Assembly (NCBI GenBank): GCA_029834535.1
Contig: JAQMWT010000618.1
Span: 1 to 27,752 of the forward strand
Direction: 5' to 3'
Source: Chrysophaeum taylorii
Taxonomy: Eukaryota > Sar > Pelagophyceae > Pelagomonadales > Pelagomonadaceae
Length of the DNA: 27,752 nt
Positions within the stretch are counted from its first letter, which is position 1. Each line of letters opens with the position of its first letter. A program made the position numbers and the translations under genes. The notes under the pieces were generated by a model. That model had not been told where the DNA came from. It worked only from the letters and a program-made list of their open reading frames with translations, and ran no database searches. Positions 9,600 to 18,616 of this stretch are shown one piece after another.

Positions 9600-10480
9600 T
9601 TTCAAACGAATTGTGCACTGCTAGCGCAATCCGCGTCATAGTCGCGGGTGGCACCATACTGCCAAGCATCTTCATAGCTACTGTCTCGGAAACTGTCGCA
9701 CCCCATTGCCACGTAGCAGGGACGGTCATAATTTCCTGGTGCATCTGCAACGTGAGTGGACGGGTGTTCGAGAAATGAGGTCCTAGGTGGAGCTTATTGC
9801 GCGTCACCGTGAAGGCAGGGCCGATAGCCGGGCGCGTAGATGAGAAACTGTTCACTATAATGAGCGGGTGACCACCTGTAAATCCCAACGCTGGCCCGAA
9901 ACGGTCCCGTAAATTCGGTGGTACACGCGATAATAAAGGCAGTTCCAAGCGAGCATTGCAAGCAAGTAGGCGCGTGCGCGAGCACAGCAATTCTGGTGTG
10001 ATACTATAAAAATCGACAATGCGCGGCACATGACATTGGTGATGCACAAAAGGGATCACTGATGGTTCCTGCTCGAGCGTCCATGTCCAATTACAGAAGG
10101 TGCGTTGCGGAAATGACGCAGGACCCAAGAAGTAATAGTAGCGCCCTTGCGTGCTTCCCTGTAGTGCAAATTGGCTGTCGACCCATAGATACACGGCGGA
10201 CTTGCGTGAAAATAAGAATGCCTCCAAAAATCTGAATGTAAATACGACAACACCAAGTCGTATGTACGACGATGAGATTCCCCCAACTCGTGCAAAACAT
10301 AGGGAATCTTCGGAAAATTGAGCTCTAAGGTGGCTCTGGCTTGGGGACAAGCATCCAAAGCCAGGACAATGCGAAATGAACTGCCATATAGCTCATTGCA
10401 TCGCCGGATACCCAACGTTGATCCTCCAGCGCCAGCAAAGTAGACAACGACAAAGGTGTAAGTGACGGGTATCCAAACCA
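9600..10480 (-). pseudogene. Element 1 C5-cytosine DNA methyltransferase-like domain, frameshifted
   Basis: The domain starts at IPVTYTFVVVYFAGAGGSTLG (motif I, cofactor loop, ~10425-10460). It continues with ALDACPQARATLELNFPKIP (motif II/III area) and ASPPCIYG (motif IV, catalytic Cys codon at 10191-10193). A frame change near 10095-10110 leads to WTWTLEQEPSVIP (motif VI position, Glu kept, ENV replaced by EQE). SRTRLLACN follows (motif VIII-like). The end reads LTLQMHQEIMTVPATWQWGA and MLGSMVPPATM, which match motifs IX and X. Length is about 290 residues, short for the family, with a very small target-recognition segment. It sits between a truncated gag and RT, and in frame 2 it is fused directly to RT. 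By family knowledge such enzymes transfer a methyl group from S-adenosylmethionine to cytosine C5. Whether this version is active is unknown. Confidence 0.82.
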
Positions 10481-11618
10481 AGGAGGCGTGCTTAGATAGC
10501 AGCTCCTTAACAGTCGCCTCCATCTCCATTTCTGGTGTTTTTTTCACTTCTCCATCTGGAGGTGGCTGAGGAGGAGGTCTGTCACTCAAGACATCCTCCT
10601 CGACTTCGTCGTCGTCAACAGCAGCCGTAAGAGTGGCATGACACACGTCATCAGTGGCTTCTAGCTGCATGTTGACACATCCTTCATGCGGTATGATCTC
10701 GCCTTCCATCATACGCCGCAATTGCATCCACCACGCGTCCACCTCATCACGGTCCTTGGTAATTTGCCCCGTGAGATTCGAGAATGTGATACGTGTCATA
10801 CCAGCAGCTCCCTTCTTGACACGAAGTATCTCTTCTTCGTCACGAGGGCGCGCCGAACCGGGGTCAGTATGATGGTGCGGGGTAGGCTCCGGTCGACTTC
10901 GCGGTGGCTGATCGTCGGTCAGTGCCGATACAGCGTCATCATCGTCGTCGGGCGTAACACGCGTAGCATTCGGAGAGTTTGGCCGTGCCTCTCGAGCATG
11001 CGCCCGCATGGATTCCTCCATCATTCGCCGAAGTCGATCGTTGTCGATCCGCTCTCGCTCCACTTCTGAGCGTTGTTGTTGAGCGTCGCGGCGGGTGTTC
11101 TCAAGTTCACGTATGATTTGCTCCATCTGCGACTGGTACATCTCGAATCGTTCGTTGATGGTCTGCAGAACCTCGGGGTCGACATCCCCGCGAAAATCTG
11201 TCGCTCTTATATTCACAGATGGTGGCCTAGGAGGTGCACTCTCCTCTGGTCCACGCATCGCCGTAAACGGTTCGGGTTCCGCTCGAGATGACTCCGTAGT
11301 ATTCATCGCACTTTCGTAGGGTCGTGCGTACGGGAACGTCGGCTCCCCTTGTCTTGAAGTTGCGTCTGACGCAACCGTATCTCCCCCTTCGCCGCCGCGT
11401 GGATCCGGAAGGATGACCACGCTCAGGGGGCTGTCGAGGCTATCATATGATCTGGCCTCTCTTCCGATGCCGCTTTCCTCGGCTTCCTGTCGTTGAAAGG
11501 GCGTACTGAACGGTGTTCTTCCAATAGACGCAAACGGAGTCCCTGCACTGAATCGTTGCAGACGCCCCTGTGCGTCCCGAAACCACTGCGATCGTTCTGT
11601 CATTGGCCTCTCTGCCAT
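10480..11618 (-). pseudogene. Element 1 gag N-terminal region, internally truncated
   Basis: The start is MAERPMTERSQWFRD at 11618, in an open frame that continues into the methyltransferase domain. Order: a Ser/Pro/Glu-rich N-terminus; a coiled coil (INERFEMYQSQMEQIIRELE followed by an Arg/Glu-rich heptad stretch); an Asp-rich linker; then DEVDAWWMQLRRMMEGE, which resembles the beginning of a Ty3/gypsy capsid domain. Soon after CHATLTA the similarity to gag stops. An acidic linker then leads straight into the methyltransferase (VWIPVTYTF). The capsid C-terminus, nucleocapsid zinc knuckle and protease expected here are absent. A deletion has apparently joined the capsid start to the methyltransferase, giving a gag-methyltransferase fusion frame. 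Confidence 0.6.
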
Positions 11619-11773
11619 GTTCGCGATTTGCCCGGATAATATGTTTGTTCCGGATGTTCACAACTCACTTGTTGTATTCTTTTCGTCAGACGACAATTGC
11701 CGGCAGCCGTCTGACTACTGCGCGCTGTACCGGTGCCTGGTCTTACGGAAGCATTTGCCTTGCGCGTGAAGAC

Positions 11774-12019
11774 TATGGACGGCCTTCCCGGTGTAGTCGC
11801 TCGCCATCAGGGAGGTGGTCTGCCTCGCGCGAGCTAGTTAGGTCTTATAACAATGCCTTACGATATGACGATATGCAAAAGTATGCAAAATGAGTATGGA
11901 CGGCCTTCCCGGTGTAGTCGCTCGCCGTCAGGGAGGTGGTCTGCCTCGCGCGAGCTAGTTAGGTCTTATAACAATGCCTTACGATATGACGATCGATATG
12001 CAAAAGTATGCAAAATGAG
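11774..12019. repeat. 121/125-bp tandem duplication in the element 1 leader
   Basis: TATGGACGGCCTTCCCGGTG starts unit 1 at 11774 and unit 2 at 11895. Both run to GCAAAAGTATGCAAAATGAG. They differ by one substitution (CCATCAGG/CCGTCAGG) and an extra CGAT in unit 2, so the duplication is young. It lies in the untranslated leader between the primer-binding site and the gag start. Confidence 0.93.
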
Positions 12020-12167
12020 TCGTAGTGACTCCGCTCCCCGTTCGATCCGAATCACGTAAAATGAACCCCGCGGCGGTACCCGTGATCCTCTGGATCTTCA
12101 CCCACAAATGCGTCGGCTTCGCACTCACTCGACCGTTACGAACCGACTCGCCGCCGAAAAACAGGAG

Positions 12168-12196
12168 ATCGATAGTCCGGGAGTTGGACTATCGAT
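12168..12196. other. Perfect 11-bp hairpin touching the primer-binding site
   Basis: ATCGATAGTCC (12168-12178), a 7-base loop GGGAGTT, and GGACTATCGAT (12186-12196) form a perfect stem-loop. Its edge overlaps the inner end of the primer-binding site of element 1. Confidence 0.85.
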
Positions 12197-12213
12197 TCCC
12201 GTTTCTGAGACCA
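12196..12213 (-). promoter_or_regulatory. tRNA primer-binding site of element 1
   Basis: One base inside the 5' LTR, the minus strand reads TGGTCTCAGAAACGGGAA. This begins with the TGG expected opposite a tRNA CCA end. Read as tRNA it gives ..TTCCCGT-TTCTGAG-A-CCA, with T-stem, acceptor stem and discriminator of the right lengths. I cannot identify the tRNA. Confidence 0.65.
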
Positions 12214-12214
12214 C

Positions 12215-12544
12215 TGTAGTGGTTTTCTCAGATACCCGCCCCTCCTGGCCGGACCGGGGGCCACAACAACCCTTTCTCCCTACCCGAACCACGGGTGAAG
12301 CCACCACACGCCCGATCTCAGCGTAATACCTCACGCCATCACGAAATCGAACAATCAAAAGAGGGTAATATCAAGAAGACAGCAAGAAAGCAATACAAAT
12401 GCCCGGTACATTGGGTCCCATGGAAGCGCAGGTGAAGGTGTCAAGATGACACCCCCCCATAAATGCAAGGTCAATACCAGGGCAACAATCAGGGTAAGTC
12501 AGGTGGCAGGCAGGCAAGTGGGGGAAATGGGCATTACTGCCACA
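12215..12544 (-). repeat. 5' LTR of element 1
   Basis: 330 bp, beginning TGTAGTGGTTTTCTCAG and ending GGGCATTACTGCCACA on the plus strand, paired with 5990-6324. As the 5' LTR it should contain the element's promoter. I see no certain TATA box. Confidence 0.93.
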
Positions 12545-12750
12545 CTGGGCGAGCTGGTCGGGCGACGGCGGCGAGGTCCGGGCGCTCGCGGTCGGGCAGC
12601 ATCTGCGTCATGATTTCATAGGTATTACGCTCGATATATGAGAACAGCAACGCAGCGCTCGGATAGTTGGCACCGCAGTACCGCGGCGATCAGGCAATCA
12701 GAGATGAAAATCGCGGCGGAATTTCACCTCGAGTTCGACGCGCTAGGGAG

Positions 12751-13350
12751 TCAGTCAACCATCGTATCAGCGGCGTGCCACGATGACCTCCAACATACAG
12801 AGCGCAGGCCCGGTGCAGCCGGGCAGACGAGGCTTCTAGGTGCGGAATAGCTGCTAGCAAATCCATCAAGGACCACCTCAACAACAGACTCCGCGTCGCC
12901 GAGCCTGACGAAGAGGCTGTCCAACACCTTGTCACCGTCGTCAGTTTCGTCATCGAAGGACATGGCGACCAGGTCGGGCCTCGTATTCTTGTAGGCAAGA
13001 AGCTGTCTCGACGCCTAAGAACGCTTGAGGCCGTGCTTGCGGATGAGGCCGTCGAGTTCGGCGTCAACGCCGGCCCTGGGCAGGTTCATGGATGACCACG
13101 AGTCAAACTTCTGACGAAACAGCTCGGCGAGTTCGGCCTTGGCGGCGGGCGTGATCTGACATGCTCGACCGATGCTCGACACGGCCAGGTTGGTGTTCTG
13201 GGCCGACGAAGATGGATCGGTGCCGGAAGCCACGGCTGCCCGAAGGTATAGGCAACGTGTGACCGCTTCGGTAGTCCCCGATCTGTCGAAAGCGTGATAC
13301 CGTCGCCGATCGTGACACCACGTTCCCGCCGCGAGGCCGTTCTCGGCCAA
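12751..13350 (-). pseudogene. Unknown pseudogene with one internal stop
   Basis: Not recognised. On the minus strand a frame from 13350 reads IGRACQITPAAKAELAELFR, then FDSWSSMNLPRAG, and a TAG at 13017-13015. The same frame stays open beyond the stop: LLAYKNTRPDLVAMSFDDE and VLDSLFVRLGDAESVVEVVL, to 12751. Near 12840 another frame looks equally coding (IPHLEASSARLHRACALYVG), so a frameshift is likely. The protein is mildly acidic, with amphipathic helices and no zinc, membrane or catalytic motif. The stretches 12545-12750 and 13351-13531 on either side hold nothing I can assign. It ends about 200 bp to the right of element 1. Confidence 0.35.
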
Positions 13351-13531
13351 ATCGGCTCGGACAACCCCAAACTCGCGTGCACGACGTAGACGAGGATCTT
13401 GGCTAGGCCTGGCGACAACTCCGGTCTTCGAATCTTATAAGGCTGGCGAGCTTGAGCTCACGCCGTCGGGACTCTGCCATCTTGTCATATCACATGTTTT
13501 CGGCTTCCCTCACGGGTGTTTCCCCCCCAGG

Positions 13532-13540
13532 TATTTATAT
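13532..13540 (+). promoter_or_regulatory. Candidate TATA box upstream of the 13.9-kb gene
   Basis: TATTTATAT followed by a CCCC-rich segment lies about 350 bp before the chosen ATG at 13890, in otherwise GC-rich DNA. It is the only TATA-like site in the upstream region. Transcription start evidence is lacking. Confidence 0.3.
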
Positions 13541-13889
13541 CCCCTTGGTGCAACGTCAGCTGTCACAAAACAATTCTTGACTACTAGTACACTAGGTTCG
13601 AACTAGGATACATCTACACAGATCCCAGGTAAAGGCCTGGTGTAACTTGTCTGTGCCATCCATTCCTTCGGGGCGGGGGGGGGGGCGCGTGGATTCGAGA
13701 GCGACCTCGCGACGACCGTCGTAGCAGCAGCGGTAATTTCCTCGAGGGTGGTGACCGACTGGTACCCGGTCCCACATTGTTGGTGGACGATCGCCGGTGG
13801 ACGATCGCCGCCGTCCCTCTCGCAGTACAACAAGGACAAGCGAAAGAAACGGAAGAATCGGAATTCGGACCATCCCATCCAGCGGCAAG

Positions 13890-14563
13890 ATGGCCGACTC
13901 GAAAGACTTCCACGACGTCCAGCGCCAGTTCTTGCCGGAGAAAACCATGGATCACATCATGATGTGTCACATGATGGCACAGATGCAGAGTATGATGAAC
14001 GAGATAAACGCACGATTTCCGCCCCAACCAGTCTCAACTGTCTCGGCGGGCACCACGCCACACGTCGCGACTACGGCCGCCGATTCCTTCAAACCACCAT
14101 CCATGCCGTTGAGCGACCACATGGCGTTGGCGTCCAGCTCGCCGCGAGGCGTCGCCGAACCTTTTGTCAGCGGCGCCGCTGTAACGCCATCGTCGCACGA
14201 CATGTCGCTCCAATTTTTGCCGTTCGGGTGTGGAGGGGTCCCCACCACCAAGGCGGCTAGCGCTAGCATGCTCATGCCTTCGGCGGCCGCCGCGGCGGCT
14301 ACCGCGGCCGCCTACGGCGCGTCGTGGCCCAGCGCTCTCGTCGGGCCGGTGAGCGGCCAAGACACAGTCTCCGCGAGCCAGCAGCAGCAGCCACCGGCGC
14401 AGAGCTTCGGACCGCCGACGCACAGCCAGTACGCGAGCCAGGCGTCCTACCAGCAACAATCTCAACAACAGCACCAGGACCAGCTTGCGATGCAGGGTGG
14501 CGAGGTGGTCGACGGGATGAGGCACCAGCTGCCAGTGACGTACCACTCGCATCACGAACGACC

Positions 14564-14595
<32 letters not shown>

Positions 14596-16739
14596 GGCAG
14601 CAGCAGCAGCAGCAGCAGCAGATTCTGGCGCACGCGACCTATGGTTCGCCAAGAGCACAGGGGGGCGGGGTTTTCCTCCAGCAGCTTCAGATGATGTATC
14701 GTGACCAGCCGCCCGCGTACTCGCCGAAACCACAAACGCAGCGTGACAACAACAACAACAATGACGATGATGATGCGAGCGCGGCGGCGGCGGCGGTCAA
14801 AGGCGAGTCGCGACCAACAGCGGCCGATACCTCGTCGACTCTTGATCCAACGGCTTATAGCCCGCTTGCGCTGCAGGCGTTTGTGCGGACTCCGCGCGAC
14901 GACAAGCATTTTGAGCGCTACAAGGCGATCGTCGATGCGACTATCTCCAAAATGCGAACGGAGAACGTCCAGAAGGCCGTCTTCAAGACGCCCGAGATCT
15001 TCGAGGATATGCTCCAGCTGTGTCTGCTTTCAGACGCCGAGGTGCGAGCTCTGCACAAGACGGACCCCGCGCGCTACACCAAGGCGCGTAACGTGCGCCG
15101 TGTATACTTCGCCAAGGCGGGGGCCGAGATCGCCAAGGACGAAGCCAGTTTGGCGCTCGTCCGGCCGCGTCTCTACCGCAAGGTCGAGGGTTACAAGCGG
15201 CCTATGGCCAAGCGTACTAAGCTCCACGACGACACTCGCCTGGCGCCGGCGCCCGCGACCAAGCATGCCGACGTCACGCACGAGGGCTTGCCTATGTATG
15301 ACATTTACGACGCGTTCGACGTCATCAAGGCGGCCCATCTCCGCGCCGGCCACATGAAGCGGTGTACGACTTCCAACGTCGCCGCAAGCGCCGCCGGCAT
15401 CCCCAACTGGATTATCAAAGCCTACGTCAAAACCTGCCGCGTCTGCGGCGACAAAAAAGCCGCGCGCAATGGAAAGGACGCCGAGGACCCAACGCCTTTG
15501 GCATCTGCGGCGGCTTCGAGCCTGCCCGGAGACGACGACGACGTGGAAGACGACGACGCAGCTGCTGTCCCTACCAACGAAAAAACTGCCGCCGCGAAAC
15601 CTGTCGGCGGCGCTACCTCGATGTTCGCCGTCGTCGTGGAGGAGAACGGTGATTCCGCAGTCTCTGAGGCTCCGCCGCCACTGTCGTCGCCCTCGTCACG
15701 CGCGATACCGATTGGGCCAGACGCGGTAGCCTCGCTGCAACGGCAAAGACACGAGGACCGAGAGGCTTCTGAGCAAGCTTTCGAGACGGAGAACGACGTC
15801 GCGACTTACGCTGCCCCGTGTGAAGCGACAGCGGAGACCACCACCACCGTGACGCCTGGAAACCGCTTGGACCAAGAGGGATTCGATATGCAGTACGACA
15901 TCGACGTCTTTGATGCGACGTCGACGGCGGCAGTCGTCGTCGTTTTCGAGCGTGCGACGGGCGCGCCGCTCGTGTTAGCGGCGGCCTCGAACCGCGACGA
16001 CGACGTCGGTCGCGCTGTGTGTGCAGGTCTGGCCGTCTACCCACAACCGCTTGTGCTTGCCACCCGGCGGGACGCGAGCTTCAACTCTTTGCTCGCGGAC
16101 AACATCCGCCACTGCTTGCGCTACTCGCCTCCGGCCCCAATCGTTGTCAAGTGGCACACGCGTCCGAGCTGCGCCGCACGCATCGAGGCCGAGGTTCGCG
16201 ACCTCTGCGCCTCAGAGCCGCGCGATTGGTCCAAGCTCTTACCATGGCTCCATCGAAGGCACCTCGAGGCGGCCGCCTCCAGCGCGTCGTGCCAGGGACA
16301 CGCCGACGACGCGATGCCGCGACCCCGTACCACGCGAAGGCTGCTGGCGACAGCCTCATCGTCTGCTTTGGTAGACCGCATCCGCCGACGACATTGGTCG
16401 CAGGTCGTCGAGGCCGTAGACCGTGACGGCCGCCTAGATGCCGCTAAGCTCATCGCCGGCGTCGAGGCCGACGTGCGCGACGCGCGCCTTCTCGCCGAGG
16501 TGTTTGCGCTCGACGATCCGCGGCTCCTGACGAGGCTGCCTGACCTCTTCCCCGACGACGCCGGTCGCGTGACCGGCGCGAGCCAGCGAAGATGGGCCAC
16601 GAAGAAGCGGAATCACGACGTCGCGGCTGCATCTCGCCGCGATGATGAAGAGAATGACGATGAGGATGAGGACGAGGATGTCCTCGTCGTCGCCGCCGAC
16701 GACGACGACGAGGTCGCCGAGACCGAGGCTATCTGCTAA
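13890..16739 (+). CDS. 949-aa polyQ protein with HHCC zinc motif and integrase-like D-D-E arrangement
   Basis: An intact intron-free gene. The start at 13890 (CAAGATGG, Kozak-like) is preferred to the in-frame ATG at 13797, whose 31 extra residues are low-complexity basic. N-terminus: a Met-rich helix (MDHIMMCHMMAQMQSMM), Ala- and Gln-rich stretches, and a 19-codon Q tract with one Arg at residues 226-244. The middle is helical and basic (DDKHFERYKAIVDATISKMR ... RNVRRVYFAKAGAEIAKDE). Then AAHLRAGHMKRC (His483, His488) and TCRVCGDKK (Cys516, Cys519) form an HHCC zinc motif like that of retroviral and gypsy integrases. After a low-complexity linker, MQYDIDVFD (Asp670/672), LATRRDASFNSLL (Asp728) and RIEAEVRDL (Glu766) stand at integrase-like spacing, followed by DWSKLLPWLHRRH. 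The C-terminus is strongly acidic. Among broken elements, a 949-codon open frame suggests selection. Proposed: a domesticated integrase-like, DNA-binding or regulatory protein. The zinc motif is firm; the catalytic fold is inference. Confidence 0.75.
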
Positions 16740-17359
16740 CCCGCCGTCACAAACAAATACGCTCAAGTCCGAGGAGAGAGGCCTTGCACGAGTCGGAAAG
16801 CTTTACGCCACCGGACGAGCGCGGATGATTGGTTATGTCCCGTCCCCCTCTTGGTTGTTGCGTTTTCGCCGCGACGGCGTACTCTCTCGCTCGTGTGCGT
16901 GCTTGGCGCGACGTATCTTCGAGCCTCGCCCCTTTCCCACAAACGCTACGGCGCATCGACTTACAAGTCGACCACGTGAACACACCCACTAATCATCCGG
17001 GGGCCAGGACACGACCGGACCCGGCCAAACACGTTTCGTCGTCTCGCAGCGTTTCCTCCCCGAAACACCTTCTCGCCCGTGCTATTGTCTTGTCTCGCAC
17101 GTCTCGAATTGCCCCCAGTCTCTCTCTAGCAAAAAAAAAAGTGTGCGTGGCGTGTGGGCTTATTACTAGACGGCGCCCTGGGCCGGATCTCGTCGCGGGC
17201 CTCTCGGCGAGAAGACACGGTTGTTGGCGCGTCTCTCGATTGTGACCGGATCACCGCGACGTTGAGCTACGCTACTTCGGTAATCGAGCTCGCCTTTTTC
17301 GTCGTCGGCTTGGGACATTCTCGTCGCAATCGTGGTCATCATCGTCCGCCTGCGCGAGC
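16740..17359. other. Intergenic sequence with no assignable gene
   Basis: Downstream of the 949-aa gene. Frames of up to about 140 codons exist on both strands but contain no motif and are biased in composition (Arg/Ser). A 10-base A run lies at about 17131-17140. No AATAAA signal was seen close to the stop codon. Confidence 0.4.
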
Positions 17360-17923
17360 TTGACGTTTCCTTTCGCACAACACGCGGATTTTCGTTGTCG
17401 TAATACGACCAAGGAAGCAGGTGAGAAGGACCCACGCGTCCGGCAGGGAACTCCGTCCGCGACGACGAAGGTGTCGTCGCAGAGGAATGAGAATGCAAAC
17501 AACGGGCAAAGAAAAAAAGCGAGGAAAAATTATCGGTGTGTGTTGGCTCCTAAAATCTCGCCTTCGTCGCCTTCGCATGCTCGCGCCATCTTGGGCTTGG
17601 AGTCGCGGTTTTGCGCTGTGCGCGCTTCATCTCGCATTGCGATCGCGCCGCTCTTTACGCAAGAGACGGCGACGTCGTCGGTGGCAGGGGTCCTTCACGA
17701 CTTGCGCGTTGTTGCGGCGAAAGAAGCGCCGATTAGGCCGTGGGTGTCGCACAAGAAGACGGTGTTTGATTTCCTTGTGCAATGTACAAGCGCATTTGAC
17801 CATGAACCCGGTTTTTTCCCGCAACTGCAGATCGACCGCCCCACCAACGCCGCATGGCCACTTTCGAGCACGCCTTCAAAGGCGTTGGTCGGGACTTGGA
17901 GACCCAGCAAATGTCCTGGTTAG
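17360..17923 (+). CDS. Hypothetical 187-aa frame, uncertain
   Basis: Not recognised. The open frame starts MTFPFAQHADFRCRN and ends in RPSKCPG. The first third is basic and Asn/Lys/Arg-rich. The rest reads like folded protein (LHDLRVVAAKEAPIRPWVSH, FDFLVQCTSAFDHEPGFFPQ). A second plus-strand frame overlaps it over the same stretch but is almost pure Arg/Leu and looks like a shadow. There is no domain, signal peptide or conserved neighbour to support it. It could be an exon of a larger gene or chance. Confidence 0.22.
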   Translation: MTFPFAQHADFRCRNTTKEAGEKDPRVRQGTPSATTKVSSQRNENANNGQRKKARKNYRCVLAPKISPSSPSHARAILGLESRFCAVRASSRIAIAPLFTQETATSSVAGVLHDLRVVAAKEAPIRPWVSHKKTVFDFLVQCTSAFDHEPGFFPQLQIDRPTNAAWPLSSTPSKALVGTWRPSKCPG

Positions 17924-18206
17924 CGAGTTTTAGTTAGCGGAGACGCTCACTGGGTTTCAGGGCCAAGACCATCAAGTTTCGCGGGGTCTCCAAGAGCCGA
18001 TCGATAACCCTTAGTCGACTTTGGGGGGGGGCGGGGGGTGCTTCGTCAGAACACGTGGGATGACGATCTTCAGTAACTGTTGCGGGAATCTTTATGGCCC
18101 ATTTTGGACGCAAACAATACCCCACAAACCCACCCACATCCTTCATGCTCCCCACACACACCCCCCTCTTAGCAGTCGACATTTAAAGACAAACAAGTGC
18201 AGGCCA

Positions 18207-18616
18207 GTAAGTCCACGTAGCCCCAACTCTAACCCTAGTAAGTTCACCTGGTCAGTAAGTTCACTTAGTCCCAACAAGCGCAGGCCAGTAAGTTCACCTA
18301 GTCCCAAGCTCTAACCCCAGTAAGTTCACCTGGTCCCAGTAAGTACACCTGGCCAGTAAGTTCACCTAGTCCAAATTTCTGACCTCAGTAAGTTCGGCGT
18401 AAACCCACTCGTGCTCACACCACTCCTTCGAGCTCGTCGCTGTCGCCTCCGCCAATCTAAGTTGCTTCGATCCGCACACGCCGCTAATCTTTGAGTTTAC
18501 TCTAAAGCCCCCAGTAAGTTCACCTGGTCTCAGTAAGTTCACCTGGTCACTATATTCACCTAGTCCCAATCTCAAACCCCAGTAAGTTCACCTGGTCCCA
18601 GTAAGTTCACCTACAG
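18207..18616. repeat. Interrupted minisatellite of GTAAGTTCACCT(A/G)GTCC units
   Basis: About 13 copies of the core GTAAGTTCACCTGGTCC, with T/A/G variants, in two blocks (18207-18405 and 18508-18616). A non-repetitive segment of about 100 bp separates them. Spacing between copies varies from about 18 to 32 bp because linkers such as CCAAGCTCTAACCCCA are included or left out. No coding frame passes through it intact. Each unit carries a GTAAGT, the consensus 5' splice-donor sequence. Confidence 0.85.

Larger units (their letters stand above)
5990..12544 (-). mobile_element. Element 1: complete but defective Ty3/gypsy LTR retrotransposon carrying a methyltransferase-like domain
   Basis: It is bounded by two near-identical LTRs (5990-6324 and 12215-12544), both TGT...ACA, and flanked by CTGG at 5986-5989 and 12545-12548, a 4-bp target duplication. 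In transcription order (minus strand) it holds the 5' LTR, a primer-binding site, a leader with a tandem duplication, a gag N-terminus, the C5-methyltransferase-like domain, RT, RNase H and a C-terminal domain, then a polypurine tract and the 3' LTR. Compared with element 2 it lacks the capsid C-terminus, nucleocapsid, protease and the whole integrase core. It is further broken by a frameshift in the methyltransferase, a 38-bp duplication in RT and a 360-bp insertion at 7054-7413. The LTRs differ by seven substitutions and one 5-bp indel (about 2%), so insertion is fairly recent. It was probably mobilised by proteins of an intact relative. Confidence 0.9.

Noticed and set aside
7385..12544. 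A hidden integrase in element 1
   Set aside because: No HHCC, DNG or AERVNR motif was found in any minus-strand frame between RNase H and the C-terminal domain. Sequence goes from DEIAKEQ almost directly to the tail.
13585..13625. tRNA-like GGTTCGAAC segment near CTAGGTTCGAACTAGG
   Set aside because: It is a palindrome. No matching acceptor or D-arm is found, so it is neither a tRNA nor a clear SINE promoter.
13797..13889. Upstream in-frame ATG extending the 949-aa gene to 980 aa
   Set aside because: The extra 31 residues are Arg/Ser low-complexity, and the later ATG at 13890 has a better context (AAGATGG).
14034..14909. Long minus-strand ORF of 291 codons and other overlapping frames under the polyQ gene
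   Set aside because: They are antisense shadows: Arg/Leu/Val-rich, created by the GC-rich third positions and by CAG repeats read in reverse.
17421..17933. Second plus-strand frame of 170 codons overlapping the hypothetical 17360-17923 frame
   Set aside because: It is almost entirely Arg/Leu and lacks any protein-like pattern.
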